Shown here: one piece after another, positions 1 through 8,532 of the stretch
Layout: every line of letters begins with the position of its first letter
Position numbering within the stretch: position 1 is the stretch's first letter
Origin: Sphingobacteriales bacterium UTBCD1
GTDB lineage: Bacteria; Bacteroidota; Bacteroidia; Chitinophagales; Chitinophagaceae
Reading direction: 5' to 3'
Assembly (NCBI GenBank): GCA_002066995.1
Contig: MWTC01000016.1
Location: 62,001 to 126,000, forward strand
Length of the DNA stretch: 64,000 nt
The notes under the pieces: generated by a model
Told to the model about the DNA's origin: nothing
The model's database searches: none
The model's input: only the letters and a program-made list of their open reading frames with translations
Position numbers and translations under genes: made by a program

Positions 1-1
1 A

Positions 2-1234
2 AATTTCTGGAACAACAATAAAATTGATGGAATTTACCTGGAAACTACTGAAGCAGCTGGGCCGATGGGTCATGCATTATGGTTAGCAGGCCAATTGCAG
101 TGGGATTTGAAAAAAAATTTTGAAGAATTATACCGGCAGTATTTAAATGATTGTTTTGGAAAGGGTGCCATCTATATAAAAAATATGTATGACCGGTGGA
201 GCAGGAATTACCAGGGGGCTGCGGAAGTTTCTTTCAGCCTCAGGGATTTAAAAAGTGCATCTGCTGCAGTCATTAAAAACAGTAGTGAATGGAAACGCAT
301 CAATGAGCTGAAAGCTTATGTTCATTTTATGAAAATGTATTATGAACATGATGGAACACAAAAGAGTAAAGATGCTATATTCCGGTATTTATACAGTATC
401 CATCATTTGATGATGGTACAAACTGCAGCATTTGTTGGCCAGTATTATATAACTCCTTTGGATAAAGGAAATATTGTACCGGGCGGAAATGATATTAAAC
501 AGGCTACAGAAGAAGATATTGAAGCGCAGTTTTTAAAAGATATTGAGAATGCCGCACCGGTTTACCAGATCCCGGGTTTTGTTTTTGATTATAACAGGGT
601 TAAATATAAAGAGCCGGTACCTGATGGCGCCTGGCGCTTTGGCGGATTTCAGTGTTCCTTTTATTTTACAGCGCCATTCAGCGGCATGATGTCTTTTGAT
701 GCCGGCGCTGAAAGCAACACTCCGTTAAAAGTTTTTTCAAACGACTCCATATTGATAAAAGATACCGTAGGACAAAAAAACAATGACTATACGGAAAAAG
801 CCGGCAACCATGAATGGAAATTGAAGCGATTTAAAATGAAGATAACAAAAGGGAAGACTTATTTTATACAAACCAGTTATGGATTCAGCAGGATTAAGAT
901 CAATACACCCGGAGTTGTATTATTTAAAAATCCCGGGCAACAGGATTTTGATAATTACGCATACCCGGTTCAATATTTTTATGTTCCTAAAGCAGATACG
1001 GAAATCGTGTTTTTTGATACAGAGCCGGAGGGCAGGAATGGCAGGGGATATTTGATCGCTCCTGATGGAAAAGTGATGAAAAGGGAGAGCACAGGAGTAA
1101 AAGATATTTACAGGGTCCCGGTTGCACAGCCCTACAGAGGTAAAGTATGGAAAGCAAATTTCGGGCATCCTTCCTGGAGTTTTAAGAATATTCCCAATAT
1201 TACCAGTTTGCAGGATTTTGATTATAATGAATAA
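2..1234 (+). CDS. DUF4838-type polysaccharide-associated protein (5' end outside window)
   Basis: The reading frame is open from the first bases of the window, so this is the C-terminal 410 residues of a longer protein; the first ATG (65) is internal. The visible N-terminal part, with a tryptophan- and tyrosine-rich stretch and a YLNDCFGKGA-type helix, resembles the DUF4838 family, which is related to alpha-glucuronidase/GH20-like glycoside hydrolases. The last ~200 residues look beta-rich and may form a carbohydrate-binding module. There is no obvious type IX secretion C-terminal domain. It ends 8 bp before a glycosyltransferase gene on the same strand, which places it in a polysaccharide locus. 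The catalytic region lies outside the window, so hydrolase activity is an inference from family resemblance only. Confidence 0.6.
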   Translation, partial: NFWNNNKIDGIYLETTEAAGPMGHALWLAGQLQWDLKKNFEELYRQYLNDCFGKGAIYIKNMYDRWSRNYQGAAEVSFSLRDLKSASAAVIKNSSEWKRINELKAYVHFMKMYYEHDGTQKSKDAIFRYLYSIHHLMMVQTAAFVGQYYITPLDKGNIVPGGNDIKQATEEDIEAQFLKDIENAAPVYQIPGFVFDYNRVKYKEPVPDGAWRFGGFQCSFYFTAPFSGMMSFDAGAESNTPLKVFSNDSILIKDTVGQKNNDYTEKAGNHEWKLKRFKMKITKGKTYFIQTSYGFSRIKINTPGVVLFKNPGQQDFDNYAYPVQYFYVPKADTEIVFFDTEPEGRNGRGYLIAPDGKVMKRESTGVKDIYRVPVAQPYRGKVWKANFGHPSWSFKNIPNITSLQDFDYNE

Positions 1235-1242
1235 GTTCCCGG

Positions 1243-2481
1243 ATGAAAGGCAGCCGTGAAGTATTATATATGTCCTATGATGGCATGACGGATCCGTTGG
1301 GCCAGTCGCAGGTACTTCCCTATATAGTTGGATTATCAATGGCAGGCTACCGGTTCACCCTGATCAGTTGTGAGAAGCCTGATCGGTTTGCAGCCGGAAA
1401 AAATGTTATACAGAAAATCTGTGATGACAACCAAATTGAATGGCATCCCCTGAATTATACAAAACATCCTCCTATATTGTCAACAGTTTTTGATCTCAGG
1501 AAAATGTGGAGGCTTGCGATGCGGCTGCAAAAAGAAAAATTTTTTTCATTGGTTCATTGCAGGGGCTATATCACTTCAATAGCCGGGTTGGAGATGAAGA
1601 GGAAATATGGTGTGCCCTTTTTATTTGATATGCGTGGATTTTGGGCTGATGAAAAAGTGGATGCAGGCGCCTGGAAACTCACCAATCCTGTTTACAGGCC
1701 GGTATATAAATACTTTAAAAGAAAGGAGAGTGAATTTCTGAGTGAATCGGATAAGGTGATCAGCCTGACACATAAAGGAGCAGAGGAAATGCTCAAGTGG
1801 GGAGTAAAAGGCCTGACCCCTGATAAAATATCAGTGATACCCTGTGCAGCAGATACAGATCTCTTCAACCCGGAGCAGGTCTCGTCTGAAATGAAAGATT
1901 CTCTGAAAAAGAAACTGGGAATCCGTAATGATGATATTGTGATTTCCTATTTAGGAAGCATAGGCACCTGGTATATGCTGGATGAAATGTTATCCTTCTT
2001 TAAAGAAGCAGGCAGGCGGATGGAGCATACTAAAATGTTATTCATAACTTATGATGAACACGAACGCATCCTTAGTACTGCAAAAAAAATGGGGATTGAT
2101 CCCGGGCAGATCATCATCAGGCCGGGCAGGCGGGATGAAGTGCCGGCATTGGTGAGCCTGAGCAATATTTCCGTATTTTTTATCAGGCCCACCTATTCAA
2201 AGATCAGCAGCAGCCCTACCAAGCAGGGGGAATTGATGGCCATGGGCATACCGGTAATATGTAATGACAGGGTTGGAGATGTTGAATATATAGTCAATAC
2301 AACAGGTTCAGGTTATGTGATCCATGATTTTCAAAGCAGTGATTTTGAAATGGCTGTTGCGCAAATTCCTTTATTATTGAAAAGTGATCACAACGCCATC
2401 AGGAGTAAAGCAATAGAGTTTTATAGCCTTGATTGTATTATTCCCCAATATGTTTTGTGCTATAAAAAATTGTTACCGTGA
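1243..2481 (+). CDS. GT4-type glycosyltransferase
   Basis: A 412-residue protein with the two-Rossmann-fold (GT-B) layout of family 4 glycosyltransferases. The N-terminal half starts with a beta-strand and a LGQSQVLPYI segment typical of the acceptor domain. The C-terminal half has a SYLGSIGTWY strand, and the donor-binding region reads KQGELMAMGIPVI, a variant of the EX7E motif. No transmembrane segment is evident, so it probably works at the cytoplasmic face, adding a sugar to a lipid-linked precursor. It is preceded by the DUF4838 gene (8 bp gap) and its TGA overlaps the next ATG by one base (TGATG), indicating translational coupling. Donor and acceptor sugars cannot be read from sequence. 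Confidence 0.85.
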   Translation: MKGSREVLYMSYDGMTDPLGQSQVLPYIVGLSMAGYRFTLISCEKPDRFAAGKNVIQKICDDNQIEWHPLNYTKHPPILSTVFDLRKMWRLAMRLQKEKFFSLVHCRGYITSIAGLEMKRKYGVPFLFDMRGFWADEKVDAGAWKLTNPVYRPVYKYFKRKESEFLSESDKVISLTHKGAEEMLKWGVKGLTPDKISVIPCAADTDLFNPEQVSSEMKDSLKKKLGIRNDDIVISYLGSIGTWYMLDEMLSFFKEAGRRMEHTKMLFITYDEHERILSTAKKMGIDPGQIIIRPGRRDEVPALVSLSNISVFFIRPTYSKISSSPTKQGELMAMGIPVICNDRVGDVEYIVNTTGSGYVIHDFQSSDFEMAVAQIPLLLKSDHNAIRSKAIEFYSLDCIIPQYVLCYKKLLP

Positions 2482-3563
2482 TGAAGAAGATCCTTTTTAT
2501 TTGTCCTTATCCGGAAAATGTCGCACCGAGTCAGCGACTGAAATTTGAGCAGTATTATGAAAGTATGCGGCAAAAAGGTTATCGGGTTGATACCCGTTCA
2601 TTCATGAGCTATAAATTCTGGAAAATTGTTTACTTAAAAGGAAGGTACTTTAAAAAAATGATCTACACGATCTCAGGTTATTTGAGAAGGTCGGCGGATA
2701 TTTTCAAACTATCAGGATATGACATCATATATATTCATCTTTGGGTAACTCCATTCGGACCTCCTTTTTTTGAATGGATATATCGCCTATTTGCAAAAAA
2801 GATCATTTATGATATTGACGATCTGATATACCTGAAGAATGTAAAAAGCAGGTCTAACCCGATCGCCGGTTGGATCAAAGGGAGGAGAAAGCCGGTCTAT
2901 TTAATGAAAGTTGCTGATCATGTGATCACCTGCACGCCTTATCTTGATGAATTTGTCCGTAATTATAACCTGCATACGACAGATATTTCTTCTACGGTAG
3001 ATACAGATCAGTATGTGCCAAGGATTGATTATTCAAAAAAGGATAAGTTAACGATCGGATGGAGCGGTAGTCATAGTACATCAAAATATCTTCATTTACT
3101 TGATCCTGTTTTCCGGGAATTATCCCGGACCCTTTCATTTAAACTCCTGGTGATGGGTGATGAGCATTTCTCAATTGATGGGATTGAAGTGGAAGCTATT
3201 CCCTGGAAAGAAGAATATGAAATAGAAACGATCCGCAGATTTGATATCGGGGTTTACCCTTTGCCTGATGAAGAGTGGGTATTAGGGAAAAGCGGCTTGA
3301 AGGCAATACAATATATGGCAATGGGGATACCAACCATAGCCACGGCCATCGGCGCAAATTTCCGTGTGATTGAAAATGGAGTGTCCGGATATTTAGTGAA
3401 AACTGAAAAGGAATGGATAGAAAAGATCAGCTTGTTAAATGAAAACGCAGATATCAGGGCACAAATAGGCCAAGACGCAAGTAAGAGGGTATTGGAATTG
3501 TTTAGCATTAGAGCAAATGCCGGAAAATACCTGGATGTTCTTGAAAAAACGGAACAGGGTTGA
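2481..3563 (+). CDS. GT4-type glycosyltransferase
   Basis: A 360-residue GT-B glycosyltransferase. I chose the ATG at 2481 over the GTG at 2478, because the ATG sits in a TGATG stop/start overlap with the upstream gene and gives the canonical MKKILFICPYPENVAPSQR start. The TIGWSGSHSTSKYL strand begins the C-terminal domain, and GLKAIQYMAMGIPTIAT is the nucleotide-sugar binding region with the second Glu of EX7E replaced. It is co-transcribed with the upstream transferase and converges with the membrane protein on the other strand, with only 8 bp between the stop codons. The role is most likely extension of a surface-polysaccharide repeat unit; specificity is unknown. Confidence 0.85.
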   Translation: MKKILFICPYPENVAPSQRLKFEQYYESMRQKGYRVDTRSFMSYKFWKIVYLKGRYFKKMIYTISGYLRRSADIFKLSGYDIIYIHLWVTPFGPPFFEWIYRLFAKKIIYDIDDLIYLKNVKSRSNPIAGWIKGRRKPVYLMKVADHVITCTPYLDEFVRNYNLHTTDISSTVDTDQYVPRIDYSKKDKLTIGWSGSHSTSKYLHLLDPVFRELSRTLSFKLLVMGDEHFSIDGIEVEAIPWKEEYEIETIRRFDIGVYPLPDEEWVLGKSGLKAIQYMAMGIPTIATAIGANFRVIENGVSGYLVKTEKEWIEKISLLNENADIRAQIGQDASKRVLELFSIRANAGKYLDVLEKTEQG

Positions 3564-3571
3564 GTGAATAT

Positions 3572-4930
3572 TTAAAGACCAAACGGCCGGAAAAGGCTCT
3601 TAAGCGGTTTGTTGTTTTTATAGTACAATAAAATTAAGGCCAGGGTATAGAAAGGCAGGCAGGGTATTTTATACCTTGATAGTGCTCCGAAATTATAAGA
3701 GGAAATTCCAACGGCAAATGCAAATATTATTGAAAAGATCAGGCAAAACTGAATGGTAGGATCTGAGCTGATGGTATTCCATATTTTTCTGATTCCAAGG
3801 ACGAATAGAATTTTCAGCGTGATAAATAAAAACAGTACTGCTTCGGCTGCGGATAATAATACGATAATTTTCCGTGATTCCCAGAGATAAGGCCTGAAAA
3901 GAGTGACATTGACCGCCAATGGAAATTGGGATAGCATGCCGGTTATAGACGGGCTGAAATTTCCTAATGAATATGCAGAGCCTTCATCCCCGGACGTATA
4001 GGCTATCCAGCTTCTGGTAGTACTGGATGTTTCTGCTACGCTTTCCAATGAATATTTCCCCAGGTCTTTTGCGAAACGTTCTGTGAAGAACAGGAATCCT
4101 GAAATGATAACTAAAAGTACTATAGATTTTGCAAGGGCCTTTTGTGCTTTGTTTTGAATACGCTGGGTATAATTGAAGAGTATCCACATAAATAATGCCG
4201 GCAGAAAAGCCAATAGAATATAAACTTTGATCCGTGCAATAATGAAAAAGCTGAATGTGGATAATAAAATGTTCCGGAAACTGAAATCTTTTTGGACCAT
4301 AAAGCGGAAAATTCCGAAAGCGAGCCAACCTAACCCGAAAAGGCAAAGCGTATCTTTAAAAATGCCCGACCCCCAGACTACAACACTCGGAATGAAAAGG
4401 ACGGCAATGGAAATGGGGCGTATCAGTGAAGGATATAATGAAACGAATGTCCTGAAAAGTGCCCATACTCCCGTAAAGGAAATGTAGGCAAATAAAATGG
4501 CTGTTGGCAAGTATGTTTTGAGAGTAAATAAACTGAGGAATGCAGTTATGGAAACCACAGCATATGATGGCGGGTCACGGTACCATTCCATTTGTGAGAT
4601 ATACGTGTAATAATTAGGATCATTTGATGAAGGTATATGAAACAGCAGGTTTATCCATTTTATAAATGACTCATCAAAAGAACTGTTAAGTATCTGCGCC
4701 TGGTTGAAGTAATAATATGTATCTCCTCCTTTATAGTAGTAACCGTAAATCAGTCCGATAAAAAGAGCGCCGAAAATCTTAATTGACAAAGCTGGAATAT
4801 AATACTTTCGTAAAGGATTTTTTTTTGAATAACGCTTATTTCTTGTTTGGAATCCTATAGCAAATATGATAGCGATGAAAAATGGCAGTAAGATAAAATC
4901 AAATATAGTAAGATGTGCTTCTGCATTCAT
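3572..4930 (-). CDS. Multi-pass membrane protein, EpsG/Wzy-like polysaccharide polymerase candidate
   Basis: A 452-residue, very hydrophobic protein with roughly ten predicted membrane helices and a conserved-looking YKGGDTYYYF segment after the second helix. A GD-x-Y pattern in a periplasmic loop is reminiscent of EpsG and other O-antigen/EPS repeat-unit polymerases. I chose the ATG at 4930: the upstream extension would begin with a TTG that lies inside a good -7 promoter box (4955-4962). The gene is embedded between three glycosyltransferase genes but points the opposite way. Polymerase function is an inference from topology and context; it could also be a different oligosaccharide membrane enzyme. 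Confidence 0.55.
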   Translation of the reverse strand: MNAEAHLTIFDFILLPFFIAIIFAIGFQTRNKRYSKKNPLRKYYIPALSIKIFGALFIGLIYGYYYKGGDTYYYFNQAQILNSSFDESFIKWINLLFHIPSSNDPNYYTYISQMEWYRDPPSYAVVSITAFLSLFTLKTYLPTAILFAYISFTGVWALFRTFVSLYPSLIRPISIAVLFIPSVVVWGSGIFKDTLCLFGLGWLAFGIFRFMVQKDFSFRNILLSTFSFFIIARIKVYILLAFLPALFMWILFNYTQRIQNKAQKALAKSIVLLVIISGFLFFTERFAKDLGKYSLESVAETSSTTRSWIAYTSGDEGSAYSLGNFSPSITGMLSQFPLAVNVTLFRPYLWESRKIIVLLSAAEAVLFLFITLKILFVLGIRKIWNTISSDPTIQFCLIFSIIFAFAVGISSYNFGALSRYKIPCLPFYTLALILLYYKNNKPLKSLFRPFGL

Positions 4931-4954
4931 ACTGGTTATCTTTGCTGAATTTTT

Positions 4955-4962
4955 CAAAAGTA
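4955..4962 (-). promoter_or_regulatory. -7 promoter box of the polymerase-like gene
   Basis: Reads TACTTTTG on the minus strand, an exact match to the Bacteroidota -7 consensus TAnnTTTG, 24 bp upstream of the ATG at 4930. No clear -33 TTG at the usual spacing was seen. Confidence 0.55.
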
Positions 4963-4976
4963 CATATTCCGATATA

Positions 4977-4984
4977 TAATTTTG
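4977..4984 (+). promoter_or_regulatory. -7 promoter box of the downstream glycosyltransferase
   Basis: Reads TAATTTTG (TAnnTTTG consensus) and lies about 35 bp upstream of the ATG at 5020. It is only 14 bp from the opposite-strand box at 4955-4962, so the two transcripts start almost back to back. Confidence 0.5.
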
Positions 4985-5019
4985 ATTAAAACTGATAATT
5001 AATTAAGTGTTCCGGATCT

Positions 5020-6228
5020 ATGCCTAAAGTTCTCCGTATTCTTAACAGGCTGAGTGTGGGAGGACCACTGTTGAATGCGGTGTACCTGACCAAGTACATG
5101 TCACCCGAATTTGAGACTTTGCTAATGGCAGGTGGAAACGAAGAACATGAAAAAGATGCAGGCTTCGTTACAACACACCTGGGAATTCATCCGGTCCTTA
5201 TCCCTGAAATGGGCCGCTCTATCAGCCCCCTGAGTGATTATCATGCCTATCGGAAAATAAAAAAAATCATAGAAGAATTTAAGCCCGATATCGTTCACAC
5301 TCATGCTGCAAAACCGGGAGTACTGGGAAGAACTGCAGCTTATTCCATGAAAGTTCCCGTAATTGTTCATACATATCATGGCCATGTCTTTCATTCTTAT
5401 TTCAATAGAATCAAAACGAAAATGATTATCCGGGCAGAACGCAGCTTAGCAAAAAAGACAGATGCAATCATTGCCATCAGCAATCAGCAGCTTCGTGAAC
5501 TTGAAAATGATTTTCAAATAGCCCCGCATGAAAAATTCAGGATGATCCCTTTAGGCCTTGATCTTAAAAAGTTTCAAAGTGATTGTGCAGAAAAAAGAAA
5601 AAAATTCAGGAATGAATTCAATATTACGGAAAACACGGTAGTGATCACTATCACCGGCAGGCTGGTAGCAGTAAAAAATCATCAGTTATTCCTGGAAGCT
5701 TTTGCACAGGTACTGAAAAAGACTCAAAAGAAAATAAAGGCCTTTATTGTAGGTGACGGCGATACAAGAAAGTTCCTGGAACAAAAAGCTTCTGATCTTG
5801 GCATACACTATTCAACGGAAAAAGATACTTTGCATGAGCCGGCCCTGGTCTTTACATCATGGAGAAATGATATTGACGTGATCAATGCAGGATCTGATAT
5901 CATTGCTCTTACTTCTCTCAACGAGGGAACGCCGGTAAGCCTGATAGAAGCACAGGCGTCCGATAAACCCATCGTTTCTACCCGTGTGGGCGGAGTAGAG
6001 GATATTGTTTTGGAAAATGAAACGGCTTTGCTATCAGGATCCGGAGATATAAATAAGTTTTCGGAAAACATGCTTCGCCTGGTTGAAGATGATGACCTGA
6101 GAAAGCGCATGGGTGAAAAAGGTGCAGATTTCGTAATGAACCATTTCAGCTACCAGCGACTTGTAAGTGATATGAAAAATTTATATTTTGACCTTTTAGA
6201 GAAAAAGAATGCTGTTCTTCAGAAATAA
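5020..6228 (+). CDS. GT4-type glycosyltransferase
   Basis: A 402-residue GT-B glycosyltransferase. The N-terminus has the RLSVGGPLLNAVYLTKYM segment and a HTHAAKPGVLGR motif seen in GT4 enzymes that act on undecaprenyl-linked or nucleotide-sugar acceptors. The C-terminal half contains a GRLVAVKNH strand, and LIEAQASDKPIVSTRVGG is the donor-binding EX7E-type region with both acidic positions recognisable. Its last 20 bp overlap the start of the phosphatase gene, so the two are probably one transcript. Expected role: assembly of the surface polysaccharide made by this locus. Confidence 0.85.
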   Translation: MPKVLRILNRLSVGGPLLNAVYLTKYMSPEFETLLMAGGNEEHEKDAGFVTTHLGIHPVLIPEMGRSISPLSDYHAYRKIKKIIEEFKPDIVHTHAAKPGVLGRTAAYSMKVPVIVHTYHGHVFHSYFNRIKTKMIIRAERSLAKKTDAIIAISNQQLRELENDFQIAPHEKFRMIPLGLDLKKFQSDCAEKRKKFRNEFNITENTVVITITGRLVAVKNHQLFLEAFAQVLKKTQKKIKAFIVGDGDTRKFLEQKASDLGIHYSTEKDTLHEPALVFTSWRNDIDVINAGSDIIALTSLNEGTPVSLIEAQASDKPIVSTRVGGVEDIVLENETALLSGSGDINKFSENMLRLVEDDDLRKRMGEKGADFVMNHFSYQRLVSDMKNLYFDLLEKKNAVLQK

Positions 6229-6943
6229 TAAAAGCCAGCCTCCTGACATGAGCATCCTCGGAGCTGATATGCATTCGCATCTTATCCCGGGTTTGGATGA
6301 CGGCGCAAAAGATATCGTCGCATCATTAGATCTGATAAAAGGACTGATGGACCTGGGGTATAAAAAACTGATCACAACTCCGCACATTTTGTGGGATATG
6401 TATAAAAACACCCCGGAAACAATTTTGAGCGGACTTGAGCGGTTGAGAAATGCGGTGCAACTGGAAAAAATGGCTATAGAAATTCATGCTGCAGCTGAAT
6501 ATTTCCTGGATGATCATGTGAACGAGTTGCTGAATAAAAAGGAACCATTGTTGCCGCTCAGCGGAAAAATGATATTGGTGGAGTTTTCGATGGCTTTTCC
6601 TTCATTAAGCATTAAAAATATTTTATTTGATATGGCCATGCAGGGGTATCAACCTGTACTGGCCCATCCTGAACGGTATGTTTATCTTGAAAATACAAAA
6701 AGTTTCTATGATGAATTGAAAGGAATTGGCTGTCTTTTCCAGTTGAATTTATTATCACTTACCGGGTATTACGGCAGGTCAACAACTGAACTGGCTAATT
6801 ACCTGATTAAAAAAGGATATTATGATCTTGCCGGGACTGATCTGCATAATATTCAGCAACTACAACGTTTGCATGACTCTTCTTTGACAAACGGAATGAA
6901 AAAATTACTTGATTCCTGCTCTATTATCAACAGCCAATTGTAA
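6209..6943 (+). CDS. CpsB/YwqE-type PHP-domain tyrosine phosphatase
   Basis: A 244-residue protein of the CpsB/Wzb-like PHP family, which uses a metal cluster to remove phosphate from tyrosine kinases that control capsule chain length. The first metal motif MHSHLIPGLDDGA is at residues ~21-33, followed by TTPH, EIHAAAEYFLDD and AHPERY. The C-terminal metal site is GTDLHN. All expected His/Asp/Glu ligands appear present. The start overlaps the preceding glycosyltransferase by 20 bp; a later Met at residue 14 (MSILGADMHSH) is possible. The cognate tyrosine autokinase (Wzc-type) is not in the window, so it must lie elsewhere. Confidence 0.85.
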   Translation: MLFFRNNKSQPPDMSILGADMHSHLIPGLDDGAKDIVASLDLIKGLMDLGYKKLITTPHILWDMYKNTPETILSGLERLRNAVQLEKMAIEIHAAAEYFLDDHVNELLNKKEPLLPLSGKMILVEFSMAFPSLSIKNILFDMAMQGYQPVLAHPERYVYLENTKSFYDELKGIGCLFQLNLLSLTGYYGRSTTELANYLIKKGYYDLAGTDLHNIQQLQRLHDSSLTNGMKKLLDSCSIINSQL

Positions 6944-7073
6944 ATATTCGCCGATCCTGCCTGTTTGGCTGGGTTTTTCCCAATTTAGTTTTAGGATTAG
7001 TTTTTGTTCCTGTTTTCATGTTTTCCTCACGTTAATTGTGGAGAAACCAAATTATACATACTGTTGAATTTAG

Positions 7074-7081
7074 TAAATTTG
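7074..7081 (+). promoter_or_regulatory. -7 promoter box of the ECF sigma gene
   Basis: TAAATTTG matches TAnnTTTG exactly and ends 6 nt before the ATG at 7088, so transcription would start at or next to the start codon. No good -33 TTG at 17-23 bp was found. Confidence 0.55.
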
Positions 7082-7087
7082 AGCAAC

Positions 7088-7609
7088 ATGAAAACCGAAA
7101 TAAAAACAGATAATTCTTCAGGATTTAATGAATTGCTTCTGGGCAATGCTGATTTTCTGAAACCTTTTGCCGTAAATCTTACAAGAGATTTTGAATCTGC
7201 CAATGACCTTTACCAGGAAACGCTGTATAAGGCATTAGTCAATAAAGAGAAATATCATTCCGGTACTAATATCCGGGCATGGCTTTACACGATAATGCGT
7301 AATATTTTTATTAATGATTACCGTAGGAATGCCAGGCAAAGAACCATTTTCGATAATACTCCGGAAGATTTTCTGATTAATCTGAAACAGGTGTCTGTTC
7401 CCAATCAGGCAGAAGCAAATCTGCGTATCAAGGAGATCAGGAAAGCAATAGAGCATCTTCCGGAAATATTCAGGAATCCATTTCTTTTGTACTTTGACGG
7501 ATATAAATACCAGGAAATTGCAGAAACACTGGATGAACCGCTTGGTACTATCAAAAGCAGGATCCATTTTGCACGCAAGCTTCTTAAAGAACATATTTCC
7601 AGAAGCTGA
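7088..7609 (+). CDS. ECF-subfamily RNA polymerase sigma factor
   Basis: A 173-residue sigma-70 family protein of the extracytoplasmic-function type, with only regions 2 and 4. Region 2 contains DLYQETLYKAL and the -10-recognition segment NIRAWLYTIMRNIFINDYRR. Region 4 has the helix-turn-helix YQEIAETLDEPLGTIKSRIH near the C-terminus. I reject the longer frame from 7004: residues before MKTEIKTDN are not sigma-like and would cover the promoter box at 7074-7081. No anti-sigma gene follows; the next gene is on the other strand. The regulon and activating signal cannot be inferred. A hairpin at 7710-7731 may end the transcript. Confidence 0.88.
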   Translation: MKTEIKTDNSSGFNELLLGNADFLKPFAVNLTRDFESANDLYQETLYKALVNKEKYHSGTNIRAWLYTIMRNIFINDYRRNARQRTIFDNTPEDFLINLKQVSVPNQAEANLRIKEIRKAIEHLPEIFRNPFLLYFDGYKYQEIAETLDEPLGTIKSRIHFARKLLKEHISRS

Positions 7610-7709
7610 AGAACCCCCGATTCATAATTTTTTTTGAATCTTCAGCCAATATACTCCGGAACAGATGTTTGCTTAAGAAAAATAGGAATGCACTTTATGA
7701 ACAATAATG

Positions 7710-7731
7710 AGCCCCGGTGGATGCCGGGGCT
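7710..7731. terminator. GC-rich hairpin between convergent genes
   Basis: AGCCCCGG (7710-7717) pairs perfectly with CCGGGGCT (7724-7731) around a 6-nt loop. It lies between the convergent ends of the sigma gene and the membrane-protein gene. There is no strong T-run on either side, so it may be a weak bidirectional terminator or an RNA-stabilising end. Confidence 0.5.
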
Positions 7732-7793
7732 TATGCGTAAATAAAGTCTATGAAAAAAATCAGGGATATAAAAATTTATGGAAAAGCATTCTT

Positions 7794-8237
7794 CTAACTG
7801 TCCGGATCAAATTGCATAAAGGATCTGCGGACTGCTTTGAGCATGCTGAATAGTTGTGCAATATCAATAAACATCATGATGACCAAAGCCAGTAAAACAT
7901 ACCAGGGTATTTTCAGCTTTTGAATATTCTGATCTTTCTGAAAATAATTGAGAATGGCAGCGCCAAAGGCAATGCCGATAATTAAGAAGGAGAGAAGCGA
8001 GTAGATCACTTTAAGAAACATGATCTGCATGGTGGTATAACCAATTTTAAAATTTTCAAGTATGGCAGCCGGGATGATCAGAACGAGAGTGATCCAACTC
8101 CAGTTTTTTCCAAACCAGCTGTCACTGAGCATAATATTCAGAAGCAGGATGATAATGATGGAGAGTAATCCCCAGGGAAAGAGCAGGAAGGCGCTGGGTT
8201 TCCCGGTGGCAATACTTATTTTTTCTGTTTTTTCCAT
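7794..8237 (-). CDS. Small multi-pass membrane protein, function unknown
   Basis: A 147-residue protein with about four hydrophobic helices (roughly residues 18-38, 46-62, 75-95 and 110-130) separated by short polar loops; both termini are charged and probably cytoplasmic. I do not recognise the family. It converges with the ECF sigma gene, and the next feature on its own strand is the tRNA/GIY-YIG unit about 300 bp upstream. The sequence TAAATTTT upstream of the ATG differs from the -7 consensus only at the last base. Codon use looks like that of its neighbours. Confidence 0.7.
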   Translation of the reverse strand: MEKTEKISIATGKPSAFLLFPWGLLSIIIILLLNIMLSDSWFGKNWSWITLVLIIPAAILENFKIGYTTMQIMFLKVIYSLLSFLIIGIAFGAAILNYFQKDQNIQKLKIPWYVLLALVIMMFIDIAQLFSMLKAVRRSFMQFDPDS

Positions 8238-8412
8238 AATTGAAAATTTAGCATAGAAAGGTAAACAATATTTTTAATTTGTTTGTAAATTCATAAAGAT
8301 TAAAACAGTTCCTAAGTTCAGGACTTTCTTGAAAGACTTACAGGTACTTTCTGCCTTGTATAAATAAAATAATAAATGCACTCTCTCCTGCCATCCCCTG
8401 AAAAATGCCGGC

Positions 8413-8532
8413 AGGGTTGAGCCGCCCGGACGATATCATTCGGGCAGGCCCGCCTGACCGATTTTATTCGGGCAGGCCCATTAGATAGATGTCCTTCGGG
8501 CAGACCCGCCTGACCGATGTCATTCGGGCAGG
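8413..8532. repeat. Tandem 28-bp palindromic repeat array
   Basis: The octamer CGGGCAGG/A begins at 8441, 8469, 8497 and 8525, an exact 28-bp period. A degenerate copy precedes it from 8413, and the last copy is cut after 8 bp by the tRNA fragment. Each full unit is an imperfect palindrome: TCGGGCAGGC is followed two bases later by GCCTGACCGA. The second unit has diverged in its second half. It lies in the 340-bp gap between the membrane-protein gene and the GIY-YIG gene; the rest of that gap (8238-8412) is AT-rich with nothing recognisable. There are no spacers, so it is not a CRISPR array. Confidence 0.85.

Noticed and set aside
8413-8532. 28-bp repeats as a CRISPR array
   Set aside because: The units are directly adjacent with no unique spacers, units diverge, and no cas genes are present in the window.
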